A stretch of 64,000 nucleotides of DNA from Enterovirga rhinocerotis (GTDB lineage Bacteria > Pseudomonadota > Alphaproteobacteria > Rhizobiales > Beijerinckiaceae). Under the pieces are notes generated by a model. The model was given only the letters and a program-made list of their open reading frames with translations, made no database searches and was not told the origin of the DNA. The translations under genes and the position numbers were made by a program. The stretch lies in assembly GCF_004363955.1 (NCBI RefSeq), contig NZ_SNZR01000011.1, positions 1,798,001 to 1,862,000 of the forward strand. The letters run 5' to 3'. Positions 1-8,399 of this stretch are shown here, in pieces; the first letter of the stretch is position 1, and every line of letters starts with the position of its first letter.

Positions 1-136
1 TCGCGAGTGGTGCGCGCGGTGGCGTCGTCGTGCTGCATGACCGCGACGTAGCGTGGTCTTTCATGACGTGCAAGCCGCCAACCATGCCGACGGGATAGGC
101 AACTGCCGCCGCGCAAGGCTGAACCTGGATGAAAAT

Positions 137-158
137 TATACTTGCATCATATGCAAGT
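137..158 (+). promoter_or_regulatory. Palindromic operator over a probable -10 box
   Basis: ACTTGCAT and ATGCAAGT form a perfect 8-bp inverted repeat with a 3-base spacer (140-158). It overlaps TATACT (137-142), a good -10 hexamer, and lies 44 bases before the start of the substrate-binding protein gene. This is the geometry of a repressor site. No clear -35 box is seen at the expected distance, and the regulator is unknown. Confidence 0.5.
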
Positions 159-201
159 TCAGCATTCAGTATGTCACCTCATGCAAACACGGAGTTCGGT
201 C

Positions 202-1404
202 GTGACCTCTTTCCGTCGCTGGGCCGCCTTGCTGGCAGCCTCGGCCGCCCTCCTCGCAACGCCCGCCCAGGCGCTCGATCGCCCCGTCAAGATCGGCATC
301 CTGAATGACCAATCCGGTCTCTATGCCGATCTCGCCGGGCCCGGCTCGGTCGAGGCGGCGCGGCTCGCCATCGAGGATTTCGGCGGCTCGGTCCTGGGGC
401 GGCCGGTCGAACTCGTCTCGGCCGACCACCAGAACAAGGCCGATATCGGGGCCGGCATCGCCCGGCTCTGGTTCGACAAGGAAGGCGTCGACGTCATCGC
501 CGACTTCTCGAACTCCGCCGTCGGCCTGGCGGTGCAGGCCATCGCGAAGGACAAGCAGAAGGTCACGATCGTCGCGGCCGCCTCCTCCGCCTTCACGGGC
601 AAGGCCTGCAGCCCGAACTCGGTCCAGTGGGTCTATACCAGCCGAACCAACGGCTACGGCCTCGCCAAGGTCCTGTCGGCCCGCGGCGCCGATAGCTGGT
701 TCCTCATCACCGTCGACTACGCGTTCGGCCATGCCTTCGCGGACGAGATCCGCAAGGCCGTCACGGAGGCGAGGGGCAAGGTCGCCGGCGAGGTGCGCCA
801 TCCGCTCGCGACCCAGGACATGAGTTCCTACCTCCTCGCTGCGCAGGCCTCGAAGGCGAAGGTGATCGCCCTCGCCAGCGCCGGCAGCGACATGACGACG
901 ACGGTCAAGCAGGCAAGCGAGTTCGGCGTCGCCGGCGGCGCGACCATCGTGACGCCCATCGTCTTCCTGACCGACGTCCACGCCATGGGACTCAAGGCCG
1001 CGCAGGGGCTGCAGTTCCTGACGGCCTTCTACTGGGACCGCGACGAGGCGAGCCGCGCCTTCGCCAAGCGCTTCTACGACCGCCACAAGGCGATGCCGAC
1101 CATGACCCAGGCAGGCATCTACTCCTCCGTGCTGCACTACCTGAAGGCGGTGAAGGCGGCCGGCACCAACGACGCTTCAGCCGTCATGGCCAAGATGCGC
1201 GAGATCCCGGTCAGCGATGCCTTCGCGCCCAAGGGCTTCGTGCGCGAGGACGGCCAGATGATTCACGACATGTATCTCGTCGAAGTGAAGAAGCCCGAGG
1301 AGTCGAAGGGACCCTGGGACTACTACAAGGTCCTCGCGACGGTGCCGGGCGAAGAGGTCTTTCAAAGACTCTCCGAGAGCGAATGCCCGCTCGTCAAGAA
1401 ATAA
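202..1404 (+). CDS. ABC transporter periplasmic substrate-binding protein (Leu/Ile/Val or amide type)
   Basis: The 400-residue product has an N-terminal signal peptide (arginines, then a hydrophobic Ala/Leu stretch ending in TPAQA) and a periplasmic-binding-protein type 1 fold of the branched-chain amino acid/urea family. The start of the mature part, VKIGILNDQSGLY, is typical. Such proteins deliver amino acids, amides or aromatic acids to an inner-membrane ABC permease. No permease or ATPase gene is next to it, so the transporter may lie left of the window or elsewhere. I chose the GTG at 202 because GGAG sits 7 bases before it and it gives a clean signal peptide. An in-frame ATG at 181 is the alternative. 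The following dehydrogenase gene starts 35 bases downstream, so the two are probably co-transcribed. The substrate cannot be told from sequence. Confidence 0.85.
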   Translation: MTSFRRWAALLAASAALLATPAQALDRPVKIGILNDQSGLYADLAGPGSVEAARLAIEDFGGSVLGRPVELVSADHQNKADIGAGIARLWFDKEGVDVIADFSNSAVGLAVQAIAKDKQKVTIVAAASSAFTGKACSPNSVQWVYTSRTNGYGLAKVLSARGADSWFLITVDYAFGHAFADEIRKAVTEARGKVAGEVRHPLATQDMSSYLLAAQASKAKVIALASAGSDMTTTVKQASEFGVAGGATIVTPIVFLTDVHAMGLKAAQGLQFLTAFYWDRDEASRAFAKRFYDRHKAMPTMTQAGIYSSVLHYLKAVKAAGTNDASAVMAKMREIPVSDAFAPKGFVREDGQMIHDMYLVEVKKPEESKGPWDYYKVLATVPGEEVFQRLSESECPLVKK

Positions 1405-1439
1405 CCGCCGCCGGAAACAGGTTCAGGGAAGGAACGATC

Positions 1440-2522
1440 ATGCAAGACGCCATCCGCCTGTCGTTGGACGAGGTCCACGACACCGCCAAGTCGCTGCTCT
1501 CGGTTCAGGGCTTCAGCGAAGCCCACGCCGCCGCCATCGCCCGCACGGTGACGGCGGCGGAGCGGGACGAATGCCGCCATCATGGCCTCTTCCGCATCTC
1601 CTTCTACGTCAATTCACTGAAGGCCGGGCACGCCTCCCCCGATGCGGAGCCCGACGTTTCCGACCTCGCACCGTCGGTTGTTCGGGTCGATGCGAAGCGC
1701 GGCTTCTCCCCCCTCGCCCTCGAATACGGCTACGCGCCGCTGATCGAGCGGGCGAAAGCCCAGGGCATCGCCGCCCTCGCCATCAACAACGCGCTGAACG
1801 TGGCGGCGCTCTGGCCCGAGGTCGAGCATCTGGCGGAGGCGGGCCTCGTCGCCTTCGCCTTCGTCTCGGCCGCACCCTATGTCGCGCCGGCCGGCGGCAC
1901 GAAGCCGCTCTTCGGCACGAACCCGATGGCCTTCTCCTGGCCGCGCTCCGGCGGACATCCGCTCGTCTTCGACCAGGCCTCGAGCGCGAGCGCGCGCGGC
2001 GAGATCCAGATCAGGCTGCGCGACGGCAAGGCGCTGGAGGACGGCTGGGCCATCGGCCCGGACGGCAGGCCGACCACCGATCCGCGCGCGGCGCTCGCCG
2101 GCGCGCAGCTTCCTTTCGGCGGCGCGAAGGGCTCCTCGATCGCGCTGATGGTGGAGCTTCTGGCGGGGCCGCTCGTCGGCGATCTCCTGAGCTTCGAGTC
2201 GGGCGAGGACGACAAGGCCGGGACGGGCGCTCCATGCGGTGGCGAGCTGATCATCGCGATCGACCCGGCGCGCTGCCTCGTCGGCGGCGACCGGCAGGCC
2301 CAGCTCGCGCATGGCGAAAGGCTCTTCGCGAGAATCCTCGAACAGGAGGGCACGCGGCTTCCGTCCGATCGTCGCTACCGCGCCCGCGAACGCACGGCAC
2401 GCGAAGGGGTCCTCGTGCCGCGGTCCCTGTTCGACAGCCTGAACGAGCTGCGCGCCGGCGCAAGCTCGGTTCGGCTCCAGGCCTATGAAGGCGACCATGT
2501 CCTGCGCGACGACGCGGCTTGA
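1440..2522 (+). CDS. Ldh family NAD(P)-dependent oxidoreductase (malate/ureidoglycolate/delta-1-piperideine-2-carboxylate type)
   Basis: The 360-residue protein belongs to the Ldh_2 (malate/L-lactate dehydrogenase YlbC/DpkA) family, a fold distinct from classic lactate dehydrogenases. Visible signs are the CRHHGLFR segment near residue 48, with the conserved histidine and glycine, and the LFGTNPMAFSWP segment near residue 160. Members reduce 2-keto or cyclic imino acids with NAD(P)H. A ribosome-binding site (GGAAGGA) precedes the ATG at 1440. It follows the binding-protein gene and is followed 17 bases later by the PPOX-family gene. Together they look like an operon for uptake and metabolism of an amino- or keto-acid-like compound. 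The exact substrate is open. Confidence 0.85.
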   Translation: MQDAIRLSLDEVHDTAKSLLSVQGFSEAHAAAIARTVTAAERDECRHHGLFRISFYVNSLKAGHASPDAEPDVSDLAPSVVRVDAKRGFSPLALEYGYAPLIERAKAQGIAALAINNALNVAALWPEVEHLAEAGLVAFAFVSAAPYVAPAGGTKPLFGTNPMAFSWPRSGGHPLVFDQASSASARGEIQIRLRDGKALEDGWAIGPDGRPTTDPRAALAGAQLPFGGAKGSSIALMVELLAGPLVGDLLSFESGEDDKAGTGAPCGGELIIAIDPARCLVGGDRQAQLAHGERLFARILEQEGTRLPSDRRYRARERTAREGVLVPRSLFDSLNELRAGASSVRLQAYEGDHVLRDDAA

Positions 2523-2539
2523 CGGACGGGAGGCGAACC

Positions 2540-3205
2540 ATGTCGACGACAGCCTATGCGCCAACCCCCACCACCAAGCTCCGGCTGCGGCCCGATCGCG
2601 GGACCTACGACCGGGCAAAGGTCCATGCGATCATCGACGAGGCGCTCGTCGTCCATGTCGGCTTCGTCGCGGGCGGCCTGCCCCGCGTCATCCCGACGGC
2701 CGTCATCCGCATCGACGAGGACGTCTACATCCACGGCAGCCGGAACAACTACCTCCTGAACTCGCTGGAGGACGGCTCGCCCGCCTGCCTCACGATCACG
2801 CTGGTGGATTCCATCGTAGCGGGTCGCTCCGGCTTCGGCTGCTCGATGGATTATCGCTCCGTGATGATCTTCTCTAAGGCGGAGATCGTGACGGACGAGG
2901 CCGAAAAGAAGCGTCTCGTCACGGCCTTCGTCGAGGACATCATCCCCGGCCACGTGGTGCGCGAGCCGAAGCGCAAGGAACTGGGCGCAACCCATTTCCT
3001 GCGCTTTCCGATCCTCGAGGTTTCGGCCAAGATCCGCGACGTCGGCGTGCTCGACGTCGAGGGGGATTACGAGCTTGACCTCTGGGCGGGCCGCATCCCC
3101 CTGACGCTTGTCGCGGGCGAGCCACAGACCTGCCCACGCGTCCCGGCGGGGATCGACACGCCGAATTACGCGAAGGGCTATTCGAGAACTTCGGACGTAA
3201 AATAG
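2540..3205 (+). CDS. Pyridoxamine 5'-phosphate oxidase family (FMN-binding split barrel) protein
   Basis: The 221-residue soluble protein matches the NimA/PPOX-like split-barrel family. An N-terminal helix (RGTYDRAKVHAIIDEA) precedes strands carrying GFVAGGLPRVIPTAVIRIDE and IHGSRNNYLL, the region that binds flavin phosphate in these proteins. Members bind FMN or F420-like cofactors and reduce nitro or other small compounds, or have unknown roles. The ATG at 2540 has GGGAGG before it. It is the third gene of the probable operon that begins at 202. A true PdxH role is unlikely because the conserved PdxH C-terminal motifs are not seen. Confidence 0.8.
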   Translation: MSTTAYAPTPTTKLRLRPDRGTYDRAKVHAIIDEALVVHVGFVAGGLPRVIPTAVIRIDEDVYIHGSRNNYLLNSLEDGSPACLTITLVDSIVAGRSGFGCSMDYRSVMIFSKAEIVTDEAEKKRLVTAFVEDIIPGHVVREPKRKELGATHFLRFPILEVSAKIRDVGVLDVEGDYELDLWAGRIPLTLVAGEPQTCPRVPAGIDTPNYAKGYSRTSDVK

Positions 3206-3218
3206 GAAACACCGGCGT

Positions 3219-3315
3219 CCTCATGCTGAGGTGGCGACGGGAGGTCGCCCTCGAAGCACGCGAAACGGTCGCGCGTCCTTCGAGGCTCGGCTTCGCCAAG
3301 CACCTCAGGATGAGG
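3219..3315. repeat. Interspersed palindromic repeat, family A, copy 1
   Basis: The element begins CCTCATGCTGAGGTG and ends CACCTCAGGATGAGG, with nested internal arms (TCGAAGCACGCG and CGCGTCCTTCGAGG). It is an imperfect long palindrome that would fold into one large hairpin in either strand. A second copy is at 25828-25921. Such elements are scattered between genes in many Hyphomicrobiales genomes. Here it lies just past the stop of the PPOX-family gene. Confidence 0.8.
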
Positions 3316-3516
3316 GGCCAAGGTGTGTTCAGCCGGGCGCCGCGAGCCGGCGCAGGTTGTCCGGTGCCGGCTCAATCGACGCGCGCCTTGCAAGCGCAGC
3401 CGTTCGGCCCCATATTGCAGTCACGGCCCCGCTCGGTTCGGGGTGCATCGCTGGAACTGTCACGCTTCGAGAGCGTTGCGACCAGCCCGATTTCATCTTC
3501 CGAGATCAGTGCCGGC

Positions 3517-3537
3517 ATGACGTCAAACGGACGTCAT
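3517..3537. promoter_or_regulatory. Perfect 8-bp inverted repeat before a small gene
   Basis: ATGACGTC and GACGTCAT flank a 5-base spacer. The repeat lies 46 bases upstream of the probable start of the small protein gene. It could be an operator or an RNA hairpin in the leader. No matching regulator is known to me. Confidence 0.4.
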
Positions 3538-3583
3538 GGTGTTTCGTTTACCTCGCCCCATCACGGCGACAAGAAAGATCAAC

Positions 3584-3739
3584 GTGCATACAACAATCGA
3601 GACCAAGACCCCTGTTCACCATCGGCCGCACCTCAAGACGCGGGCCGCCAAAGCCATCCGCCAGCCCGCCTGGCGCCCTCAGACGGTCGGACTGAGCCGC
3701 GACGAACTCCGTCGCATCGTCCTCGACCAGCTCGGATAA
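3584..3739 (+). CDS. Small basic hypothetical protein (51 aa)
   Basis: A short frame with a Lys/Arg/His-rich, apparently disordered body ends in LSRDELRRIVLDQLG, an amphipathic helix-like tail. It has no domain that I can name. The GTG at 3584 has an AAGAAAG stretch about 7 bases upstream; an in-frame ATG lies at 3536 inside the palindrome. A strong intrinsic terminator starts 31 bases after the stop and points the same way, which is the main reason to believe the gene is transcribed. The next gene is on the other strand. Function unknown. Confidence 0.45.
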   Translation: MHTTIETKTPVHHRPHLKTRAAKAIRQPAWRPQTVGLSRDELRRIVLDQLG

Positions 3740-3770
3740 GACCCGCTGAGGGATCACCGCTGAGAGACCC

Positions 3771-3799
3771 GGCCAGTCGCGAGACTGGCCTTTTTATTT
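3771..3799 (+). terminator. Intrinsic terminator
   Basis: GGCCAGTC and GACTGGCC form a perfect 8-bp stem around a GCGA tetraloop, followed directly by TTTTTATTT. This is the best rho-independent terminator in the window. It ends the plus-strand transcript carrying the small gene at 3584 and sits just before the convergent end of the HerA-like gene. Confidence 0.9.
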
Positions 3800-3804
3800 G
3801 TGGC

Positions 3805-5298
3805 TCAGCGCCGCTGGCGCAGCTTCGGCGGCGCTTCGGGCTCGCCCGGCGCCGTCTCGCAGCCGAGCGCCGGCACGGCGATGACCGGCGCGCCGCGCAG
3901 GTCGCGCCGGCAGATCACCGCGCCCCTTTCCTCCAGATAGCCGATCATGCGCCGCGCCCGGCCGGCCGAACTCGTGCCGTAGGCACGGGCGAGTTCGGCG
4001 TCCGACGGCGTCGGCAGCCCTTCGAGCGCAGCCCGCGCGAGGAGGAGGAAGAGCCCGTGGAGATCGTCGGGCAGGTCCGCCGCGAGTGCCTTGGCGCGCT
4101 CCCATTCCGGATGCTCGCCCGTCTCCTCGCCGATCCCGGCCCGCGCCACGGCGAGGCGCCTGCGGAAGGCGGGAAGGTCCGGTGCCTCGCCGCCGATGCG
4201 GCGGATCCGGCAGCGGACGGTGAAATCCTGATAGAGCGTCGCGACGTTGGTCGCCCCGGAATCGCGGTCGGCGAGGACCTCGGCCATCACGGCATCGAGC
4301 GCCGCCTCGCGTTCGGCGCCCGTCAGCGCCGGCTCCTCCTCCGCCTCGGCGGGCCGCGAAGGGGGGCGGTAATTCGCCAGTTGGACGAGGACGTCCGGCG
4401 CCGGGACCGGACGCGGCCGCGGTTCCGCGCGCGGCGGGGCCTCTCCCGGCGTGGGAGCGGCGAAGAGAAGGTCGCGTGCATCCTCCTGCACCTCCGGCAG
4501 CGGCAGGAGGCCCGGCGAGCCGCCGCGGCTCGCCGTCGAGACGGACCCGACCAGGATGGGGAGCGGCCGGCGCGACAGGGCGGGGCCGAGCGCGACGAAA
4601 TGGCCGCGTTCGAGATCGCGGAACGCCTCCGCGCCGCGCCGGTCCATGCCGAGGAGGTCGGCGGCGCGGGCCATGTCGATATCGAGGAAGGTGCGGCCCA
4701 TCAGGAAGTTCGAGGCCTCGGCCGCGACGTTCTTGGCGAGCTTGGCGAGGCGCTGGGTCGCGATGACGCCGGCGAGGCCGCGCTTGCGGCCACGGCACAT
4801 CAGGTTCGTCATGGCGCCGAGCGAGAGCCGACGCGCCTCGTCCGAGACCTCGCCCGCCGCCGCTGGCGCGAAGAGCTGCGCCTCGTCGACCACGACGAGG
4901 ATCGGATACCAAAAGTCCCGCTCCGCATCGAACAGCCCGCCGAGGAAGGAGGCGGCTGCGCGCATCTGGCCGTCGATGTCGAGCCCTTCGAGGTTCAGCA
5001 CGACGGAGACGCGGTGACGCCGGACGCGCCCGGCGATCCGATGCAGCTCGGATTCGGAGGCCGCCGCATCGACGACCACATGGCCGTGCTCGTCCGCGAG
5101 GGTGACGAAATCGCCCTCGGGATCGATCACGACCTGCTGCACATGCGGGGCGCTCTGCTCCAGCAGGCGGCGCAACAGGTGCGACTTGCCCGAGCCCGAA
5201 TTGCCCTGGACGAGCAGGCGGGTCGCCAGCAGCTCGGCGAGGTCGAGCCCCGCCGTGGCGCCGCCCCGCGTCTGCCCGAGATCGATGAGGAGGGTCAT
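3805..5298 (-). CDS. HerA-like ATPase (DUF87 domain)
   Basis: The 497-residue protein has an FtsK/HerA-type P-loop ATPase core. Walker A is GNSGSGKS (residues 32-39) and Walker B is ILVVVDEAQ (about 133-141), followed by the CRGRKRGLAGVIATQR segment typical of the DUF87/HerA group. After a Pro/Glu-rich linker (about 290-330), the C-terminal part looks like a winged-helix region. HerA proteins are hexameric DNA translocases, in archaea paired with the nuclease NurA in end resection, and in bacteria often part of defence or mobile systems. No NurA, SIR2 or other nuclease gene lies beside it here, so its partner is unknown. It stands alone on the minus strand. Confidence 0.8.
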   Translation of the reverse strand: MTLLIDLGQTRGGATAGLDLAELLATRLLVQGNSGSGKSHLLRRLLEQSAPHVQQVVIDPEGDFVTLADEHGHVVVDAAASESELHRIAGRVRRHRVSVVLNLEGLDIDGQMRAAASFLGGLFDAERDFWYPILVVVDEAQLFAPAAAGEVSDEARRLSLGAMTNLMCRGRKRGLAGVIATQRLAKLAKNVAAEASNFLMGRTFLDIDMARAADLLGMDRRGAEAFRDLERGHFVALGPALSRRPLPILVGSVSTASRGGSPGLLPLPEVQEDARDLLFAAPTPGEAPPRAEPRPRPVPAPDVLVQLANYRPPSRPAEAEEEPALTGAEREAALDAVMAEVLADRDSGATNVATLYQDFTVRCRIRRIGGEAPDLPAFRRRLAVARAGIGEETGEHPEWERAKALAADLPDDLHGLFLLLARAALEGLPTPSDAELARAYGTSSAGRARRMIGYLEERGAVICRRDLRGAPVIAVPALGCETAPGEPEAPPKLRQRR

Positions 5299-5433
5299 GC
5301 CGCGTCTATAGCGCGGCAGCGCCGCGAGGGGTCGGCCGCCCGTGTCTATTCACAGCGAATGAGCCGCGAGCACGCGGTTCACCACCGCCGCCGGTCCTGA
5401 ATCGCTCGATGCCCGTTCACGCAGAGGCCTTCA

Positions 5434-5454
5434 CCCTCCCCCTCCAGGGGAGGG
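5434..5454. repeat. Short GC-rich palindrome (CCCTCCCC...GGGGAGGG type)
   Basis: A short hairpin-forming element that recurs at 10270-10290 and 42881-42901 and forms the ends of the larger elements at 24233-24349 and 42698-42755. It lies just past the stop of the arsC-like gene, so it may also serve as a 3'-end hairpin. Confidence 0.7.
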
Positions 5455-5455
5455 T

Positions 5456-5815
5456 TCAGCCCTCGAAGGCCTTCGCATAGGCCTCAGGCTTGAAGCCGAC
5501 GAGGATATCGTCGCCCCGCACGAGGACCGGGCGCTTGATCATGGAGGGCTGGGCCAGCATCAGCGCCTTGGCCCTGGCCGCGTCGAGCCCGTCCTTCTCG
5601 GTCTCCGGCAGCTTGCGGAAGGTCGTGCCGGCGCGGTTGAGCACCACCTCCCAGCCGAGCCGATCGATCCAGCCGTCGAGAGTCGCCGCGTCGATCCCCG
5701 CGACCTTGTAGTCGTGGAAGGCGTAAGCGATGCCGCGGGCGTCGAGCCAGGCCCTCGCCTTCTTCATGGTATCGCAAGCCTTGATGCCGAAGATGGTGAC
5801 GGATTCGCGGGTCAT
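5456..5815 (-). CDS. ArsC/Spx-family thioredoxin-fold protein (YffB-like)
   Basis: The 119-residue protein has the ArsC-family fold: an N-terminal IFGIKACDTMKKARAWLD with the single conserved cysteine in the CDTMKKA segment, and a C-terminal segment SMIKRPVLVRGDDILVGFK with the family's KRP residues. Classic arsenate reductases carry a different active-site context and usually lie in ars operons. There is no ars gene here, so this is more likely the YffB/Spx-like subgroup, whose role is not settled. The ATG at 5815 has GGAG before it; an ATG at 5830 is also possible. Confidence 0.8.
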   Translation of the reverse strand: MTRESVTIFGIKACDTMKKARAWLDARGIAYAFHDYKVAGIDAATLDGWIDRLGWEVVLNRAGTTFRKLPETEKDGLDAARAKALMLAQPSMIKRPVLVRGDDILVGFKPEAYAKAFEG

Positions 5816-5931
5816 GCGCTCCGCTCGCATGGCCGCGGGCCCCTTTCAAGGCGCGGATGACGCTTGCCTCACCTTCGCCCGCTTGCCGCCGCAAGCTCGA
5901 CCCCGACCGCCGACGCCAGCGTCCTTCTCAG

Positions 5932-6888
5932 ATGAGCCGAATGCCGCGCCGAATCACAACCCTCGCCACCCTCGCCCTCTCGGCCGTCCTCGGCCTCGGC
6001 GCCGCCCATGCGCAGGACACCGCCTCGCAGGAGGCGAGGAAGCGCGCCGCGAACACGGCCGCCTTCCCCGATGCCGCCCGCGCCCTGTTCAGCCAGCAGA
6101 CGACGCCGGCGAACCTTCAGGCCCGCGCGATCGGCAATTACGCCCGCGGCTGCCTCGCCGGCGCCGTCGCGATGCAGGTGGACGGGCCGAGCTGGCAGGT
6201 GATGCGGCGCAACCGCAACCGCAATTGGGGCCATCCCGACCTCATCCAGTATCTCGAGACCCTCGCTCAGGCCGTGCCGCGCATCAACGGCTGGCCGGGC
6301 ATCCTGATCGGCGACATCTCGCAGCCGCGCGGCGGCCCGATGATCACCGGCCACGCATCGCACCAGATCGGGCTCGATGCCGATATCTGGCTGACGCCGA
6401 TGCCGCGCCAGCGCGTCGATGCCCAGCAGCGCGAGAACATGCCGGCCACCAACATGGCGCGCTCGGACTGGATGGACGTCAATCCGAACGCCTGGACCCA
6501 CGGCCACACGCAGCTCATCCGGGCCGCCGCTGCCGATCCGCGCGTCGAGCGCATCCTCGTCAATCCGGCCATCAAGGTCGCTCTGTGCCGCGAGTCGGGC
6601 GCCGACCGCCGCTGGCTGCACAAGGTGCGGCCGATCTGGGGCCACAACTATCATTTCCACGTCCGCATGGCCTGCCCGGCCGGCATGGCGAGCTGCCGGC
6701 CGCAGGAGCCGCCGAATTTCGGCGACGGCTGCGGCGAGGAGCTGACCGGCTGGCTCGCGCGCCAGCACAAGGCGATGTTCGCCCCGAAGAAGCCGCGCCT
6801 CGGCCCGCCGCGGAAGGTGAAGCCGAAGCCGCCCATGTCCCTCGACGCCCTGCCGCCGGAATGCCGGCAGGTCCTCGTCGCCCGCTGA
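5932..6888 (+). CDS. mepA: Penicillin-insensitive murein endopeptidase MepA
   Basis: The 318-residue exported protein has a signal peptide ending in AHA (near residue 27). It is an LAS-type zinc metallopeptidase. The motif GHASHQIGLDAD (about 140-151) holds the first His and Asp ligands, and GHNYHFHVRM supplies the last His. MepA cuts the D-Ala-meso-DAP cross-bridge of peptidoglycan in the periplasm. The length fits the alphaproteobacterial family. It is divergent from the ArsC-like gene, and the short gap between them must hold both promoters. The upstream in-frame extension to 5857 does not look like a signal peptide and is not included. Confidence 0.93.
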   Translation: MSRMPRRITTLATLALSAVLGLGAAHAQDTASQEARKRAANTAAFPDAARALFSQQTTPANLQARAIGNYARGCLAGAVAMQVDGPSWQVMRRNRNRNWGHPDLIQYLETLAQAVPRINGWPGILIGDISQPRGGPMITGHASHQIGLDADIWLTPMPRQRVDAQQRENMPATNMARSDWMDVNPNAWTHGHTQLIRAAAADPRVERILVNPAIKVALCRESGADRRWLHKVRPIWGHNYHFHVRMACPAGMASCRPQEPPNFGDGCGEELTGWLARQHKAMFAPKKPRLGPPRKVKPKPPMSLDALPPECRQVLVAR

Positions 6889-6903
6889 GGGTTGTTCCCC
6901 CGC

Positions 6904-6992
6904 CGTCATTGCGAGCGGAGCGAAGCAAACCAGCGGAACCGCTTCCCAGGCTGCCCCCTGGGTTGCTTCGTCGGCGCCTCCTCGCAAGGACG
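6904..6992. repeat. Interspersed palindromic repeat, family B, copy 1
   Basis: The element runs from CGTCATTGCGAG to CTCGCAAGGACG with paired GCGAAGCAA and TTGCTTCG internal arms. A second copy is at 21243-21330. It is an intergenic hairpin element between the convergent mepA and amidase genes. Confidence 0.8.
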
Positions 6993-7007
6993 TCCGATGG
7001 GCGCCCG

Positions 7008-8399
7008 TCAGGCCTGCGGAGGAACGGGCCAGGCCGGCAGCGGATCTCGCAGCGCCTCGAAGGCGGCCGCGAGCCGGAGGACGCCGGCATCGTCGAAGCG
7101 CCGCCCGGCGATCTGGAGCCCGATCGGAAGCCCGGCCGGGCTCATCGCGGCCGGAACCGAGATCGCCGGCTGCTCGGAGAAATTGTACGGCACCGTGAAG
7201 GCGATGTGCTCGAAGGGCCTCTCCGGCTCGTGGTTCGGCGTACCGAGCTCGGCCGGAAAGGCGGTGCCCGAGGCGACCGGCGAGATCACGAAATCGTAGT
7301 CCCGCGTCGCGGCGAGCGTCGCATCGCGGATGACGTGGAGCTGGCTGAGGCCGCGATAGACGGTCAGCCCGTCATAGTGCCGGGCCGGCTCGACCCATGC
7401 GCGGATATAGGACAGGACGCGCGCCTTCCCCTCCGGCGGCAGCGCATCGATATCGGCGAAGGAGCGCTGGCGCCAGAACACGTCGAGCCCGTCCAGCATC
7501 GCGCGGGTCAGGAAGGGCGGGATCGTCTCGACGATCGCGCCTTCCGCCTCGAAGAGACGGGCGGCCTTGGCGACGGCCGCGGCGACCTCCGGATCGACCG
7601 GCAGGCCCACCCCCGCATCGGGAAGATAGCCGATCCTCAAGCCCCGGATGGCGAGCGGCGGCGCGGAATAATCGAGTTCCGAGGGCGGCAGGCTCATGCC
7701 GTCGCGCGGATCGGCCTTCGCGAGTTCGCGCATCATGAGGGCCGCATCGGCGACGGTTCGCGTCATCGGACCGACCGCACGCCCCCAATAGGGCGGATCG
7801 ACCGGCACGCGCCCGAAGGACGGCTTCAGCGCGACGACACCCGACCAGGTGCCGGGCAGGCGGACGGAGCCGCCGATATCGGTGCCGAGATGGAGCGGCC
7901 CGAACCCGGCCGCCGCCGCGCCGCCGGCGCCCGCGGAGGAGCCACCTGGCGTCTTCGAGAGGTCCCACGGATTGCGGGCGAGCCGGTGGAAGGACGAGAG
8001 GCCCGAGGAGAGCATGCCGTAATCGGGCATCGTCGTCTTGGCGACGAGGACGGTCCCGGCCTCGCGCATGCGCGCGGCGGCCGGCGCGTCGGCGGGCGTG
8101 ATGGGCGGCTCGCGCCCGGCCGTGCCGAGCGGCATCGGATCGCCCGCCGTCGCGATGTTCTCCTTGATCGTGACGGGCACGCCGTCGAGCGCCCTCGCCT
8201 CCCCGCGGCGCCAGCGCGCTTCCGATTCGGCTGCCGCCGCGAGGGCGGGCTCCGGCCGGAACAGATAGGTCGCGCCGAGGCCCGGCTCCCAGGCCTCGAT
8301 CCGCGCGATCACCGAGCGCGCCACCTCGACGGGTGAGAGCGAGCCGTCGCGATAGGCGGCGAGAAGGGCGGTCGCGGGAAGATCGGCTGGCTCGGTCAC
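7008..8399 (-). CDS. Amidase (amidase-signature family)
   Basis: The 463-residue enzyme carries the Ser-cisSer-Lys triad of amidase-signature hydrolases: Lys79 in VTIKENIATAG, the GGSSAGAGG segment (about 152-160) with the cis-serine, and the nucleophile in DIGGSVRLPG (Ser178). These enzymes hydrolyse amides to acid and ammonia. It could be mistaken for GatA of the Gln-tRNA amidotransferase, but no gatB or gatC is near, so a free-standing amidase of unknown substrate is more likely. No signal peptide is seen, so it is cytoplasmic. The gene is divergent from ridA. Confidence 0.9.
   Translation of the reverse strand: MTEPADLPATALLAAYRDGSLSPVEVARSVIARIEAWEPGLGATYLFRPEPALAAAAESEARWRRGEARALDGVPVTIKENIATAGDPMPLGTAGREPPITPADAPAAARMREAGTVLVAKTTMPDYGMLSSGLSSFHRLARNPWDLSKTPGGSSAGAGGAAAAGFGPLHLGTDIGGSVRLPGTWSGVVALKPSFGRVPVDPPYWGRAVGPMTRTVADAALMMRELAKADPRDGMSLPPSELDYSAPPLAIRGLRIGYLPDAGVGLPVDPEVAAAVAKAARLFEAEGAIVETIPPFLTRAMLDGLDVFWRQRSFADIDALPPEGKARVLSYIRAWVEPARHYDGLTVYRGLSQLHVIRDATLAATRDYDFVISPVASGTAFPAELGTPNHEPERPFEHIAFTVPYNFSEQPAISVPAAMSPAGLPIGLQIAGRRFDDAGVLRLAAAFEALRDPLPAWPVPPQA

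Noticed and set aside
1-136. The end of a gene entering from the left edge
   Set aside because: Short frames stop at about 40, 51 and 98 on the plus strand, but none shows recognisable sequence, so nothing was called.
3223-5400. A 725-codon open frame antisense to the HerA-like gene
   Set aside because: It is Arg/Ala/Pro-rich, lacks any domain and mirrors the coding frame of the opposite gene, as is usual in DNA of this composition.
7008-8399. GatA, subunit of the Gln/Asn-tRNA amidotransferase
   Set aside because: No gatB or gatC nearby, and the family segments fit general amidases equally well.
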